64,000 nt of DNA. Source: Acidiphilium rubrum (lineage in GTDB: Bacteria; Pseudomonadota; Alphaproteobacteria; Acetobacterales; Acetobacteraceae). Positions 63,465 to 64,000 of this stretch are shown in pieces. A program made the translations under genes and the position numbers. The notes beneath the pieces are model-generated. The model did no database searches, was not told the DNA's origin, and saw only the letters and a list, made by a program, of their open reading frames with translations. How positions within the stretch are numbered: the stretch's first letter is position 1; every line of letters begins with the position of its first letter. Location: NCBI RefSeq assembly GCF_900156265.1, contig NZ_FTNE01000014.1, positions 22,470-86,469 on the forward strand, given 5' to 3'.

Positions 63465-64000
63465 AATCTTTGCCTTTTTGGTTAGATTGTGGATTAACGG
63501 CGGCTAGATGCGAAAACGGCGCATTCAGCACTAATATTGCGATAGTATCCCATTTTCAGAGGCGCTTTCTTATATCCGGCCAATGCGCCTGGAGAGATGA
63601 GGGATAAGATTCGGCGGGTTACGGTGCTGGTCATACCGATGGTCCGTGCTCACGGTGGATGTCGCCGGGCTGATGAGTGCGGCGTTTCGGCGGTTGTGGT
63701 GATGCCGCTATCGCGGAGGGGGATAAGGTGTTTTTCCGCACGTGGGCCTCGACCGATTGTTGCTCTACCGCTGCTGTAGCCCATGGTTGGGGGGCGCGGC
63801 AATCGGTTTTGAGACGGTTTGTTAAGTGATTTCAGTTTTGGGTTGTGGATGGGCGGGTCGCGGTTGGGTTGTGGGGTTCAAAAGTTCTTTGGTGCTTTCT
63901 TTCAAGAAAGAACGGCTTGTTTGTTCTGGCCTGCCTTGGTTTTTGATGCTGGGGGGTGGCGGGGCTGGATCGCGGCGCTGCGCTCGCGATGACGTGGCGG
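63465..64000. other. Region without a supported gene at the right end
   Basis: About 536 bp beyond the methyltransferase start, returning to GC-rich sequence with long G-rich runs on the plus strand. The small open frames here lack recognisable motifs. It presumably carries the promoter of the methyltransferase operon near 63470-63560. A short perfect inverted repeat lies at 63897-63912. Confidence 0.5.
63897..63912. repeat. Short inverted repeat, possible part of a dispersed element
   Basis: TTCTTTC-AA-GAAAGAA, with a second overlapping pair (GTTCTTT at 63884-63890 and AAAGAAC at 63907-63913). Neighbouring sequence looks like the low-complexity, G-rich repeats often found between genes in this family. 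Copy number cannot be seen from one window. Confidence 0.3.

Noticed and set aside
63597..63779. 60-residue plus-strand open frame near the right end
   Set aside because: No ribosome site, motif or conserved-looking pattern; treated as chance.
1..64000. CRISPR arrays, tRNA or rRNA genes, insertion sequences
   Set aside because: No regularly spaced repeats, cloverleaf-like segments, rRNA-like sequence or transposase motifs were seen in the gaps.

Overview
The window is a gene-dense stretch of an alphaproteobacterial chromosome, most likely from the family Acetobacteraceae. The evidence is high overall GC, a split ATP synthase with a separate F0 operon (atpI-B-E-b'-b), a DUF1150 gene next to Hsp20, a hopanoid-type HpnG phosphorylase, a Hint_2-domain surface protein, a NadQ-type NAD regulator and the radA-cvpA-purF order. 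Genes are tightly packed and many overlap by 4 bp (ATGA, GTGA or TTGA). I saw no tRNA, rRNA, CRISPR array or insertion sequence. The assignment to family is inference from gene content.

Region by region. 1-2.4 kb: end of an ABC exporter (ATPase tail plus permease), a histidine phosphatase and a SYLF lipoprotein. 2.5-4.7 kb: YcgN-like and YgjP-like metal proteins and an alcohol dehydrogenase. 4.7-5.3 kb: a decayed maf gene with one frameshift and two in-frame stops. 5.3-10.1 kb: a divergent UbiK-like gene, then an envelope operon rfaD-lgt-midA-like-pgeF-lipoprotein. 10.0-14.4 kb (minus): a 776-residue beta-helix/Hint protein and uvrC. 14.8-19.8 kb: M17 peptidase, MarR regulator, LolA-like carrier, glutamine amidotransferase, FAH-family hydrolase and exonuclease III. 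19.7-23.3 kb (minus): def-fmt-truA and infC-hpnG, where infC appears to start with ATA. 23.4-24.2 kb: hsp20-DUF1150. 24.2-30.1 kb (minus): apt, an orphan TctC-like binding protein, radA, cvpA, purF and msrA.

30.3-38.2 kb (plus): a DsbA-like protein with a possible leaderless promoter, smc, the F0 ATP synthase operon, purC and purS. 38.3-39.6 kb: a K+ channel with an RCK domain. 39.6-43.2 kb: a GAF/degenerate GGDEF protein divergent from dapD-dapE and a membrane protein. 43.2-46.8 kb: rsmI and a divergent LpoA-like lipoprotein whose 5' ends overlap, then a PhoR-like kinase. 46.9-50.5 kb: cation efflux, cobalamin adenosyltransferase, a small secreted protein, and an SDR gene overlapping nadQ. 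50.6-54.0 kb: nadA-nadB-nadC behind a dyad-rich promoter. 54.5-59.2 kb: CinA-like, a GNAT-Nudix fusion, and proA-nadD-rsfS-rlmH, where nadD and rsfS lack ordinary start codons at the expected places.

59.3-63.5 kb (minus) is an accessory island: a SAM methyltransferase and two consecutive 467-residue proteins that each join an N-terminal glycosyltransferase-like domain to the same C-terminal discoidin-like domain. Most of it is strikingly AT-rich, but the last quarter of the downstream glycosyltransferase gene returns to high GC. The final 0.5 kb has no gene I can support.

The most interesting features are the tandem glycosyltransferase-discoidin pair with its internal composition break, the NAD control region (NadQ, a dyad at nadA, and related repeats in front of the SDR-nadQ unit), the dead maf gene, several probable non-canonical start codons, and the Hint/beta-helix protein.
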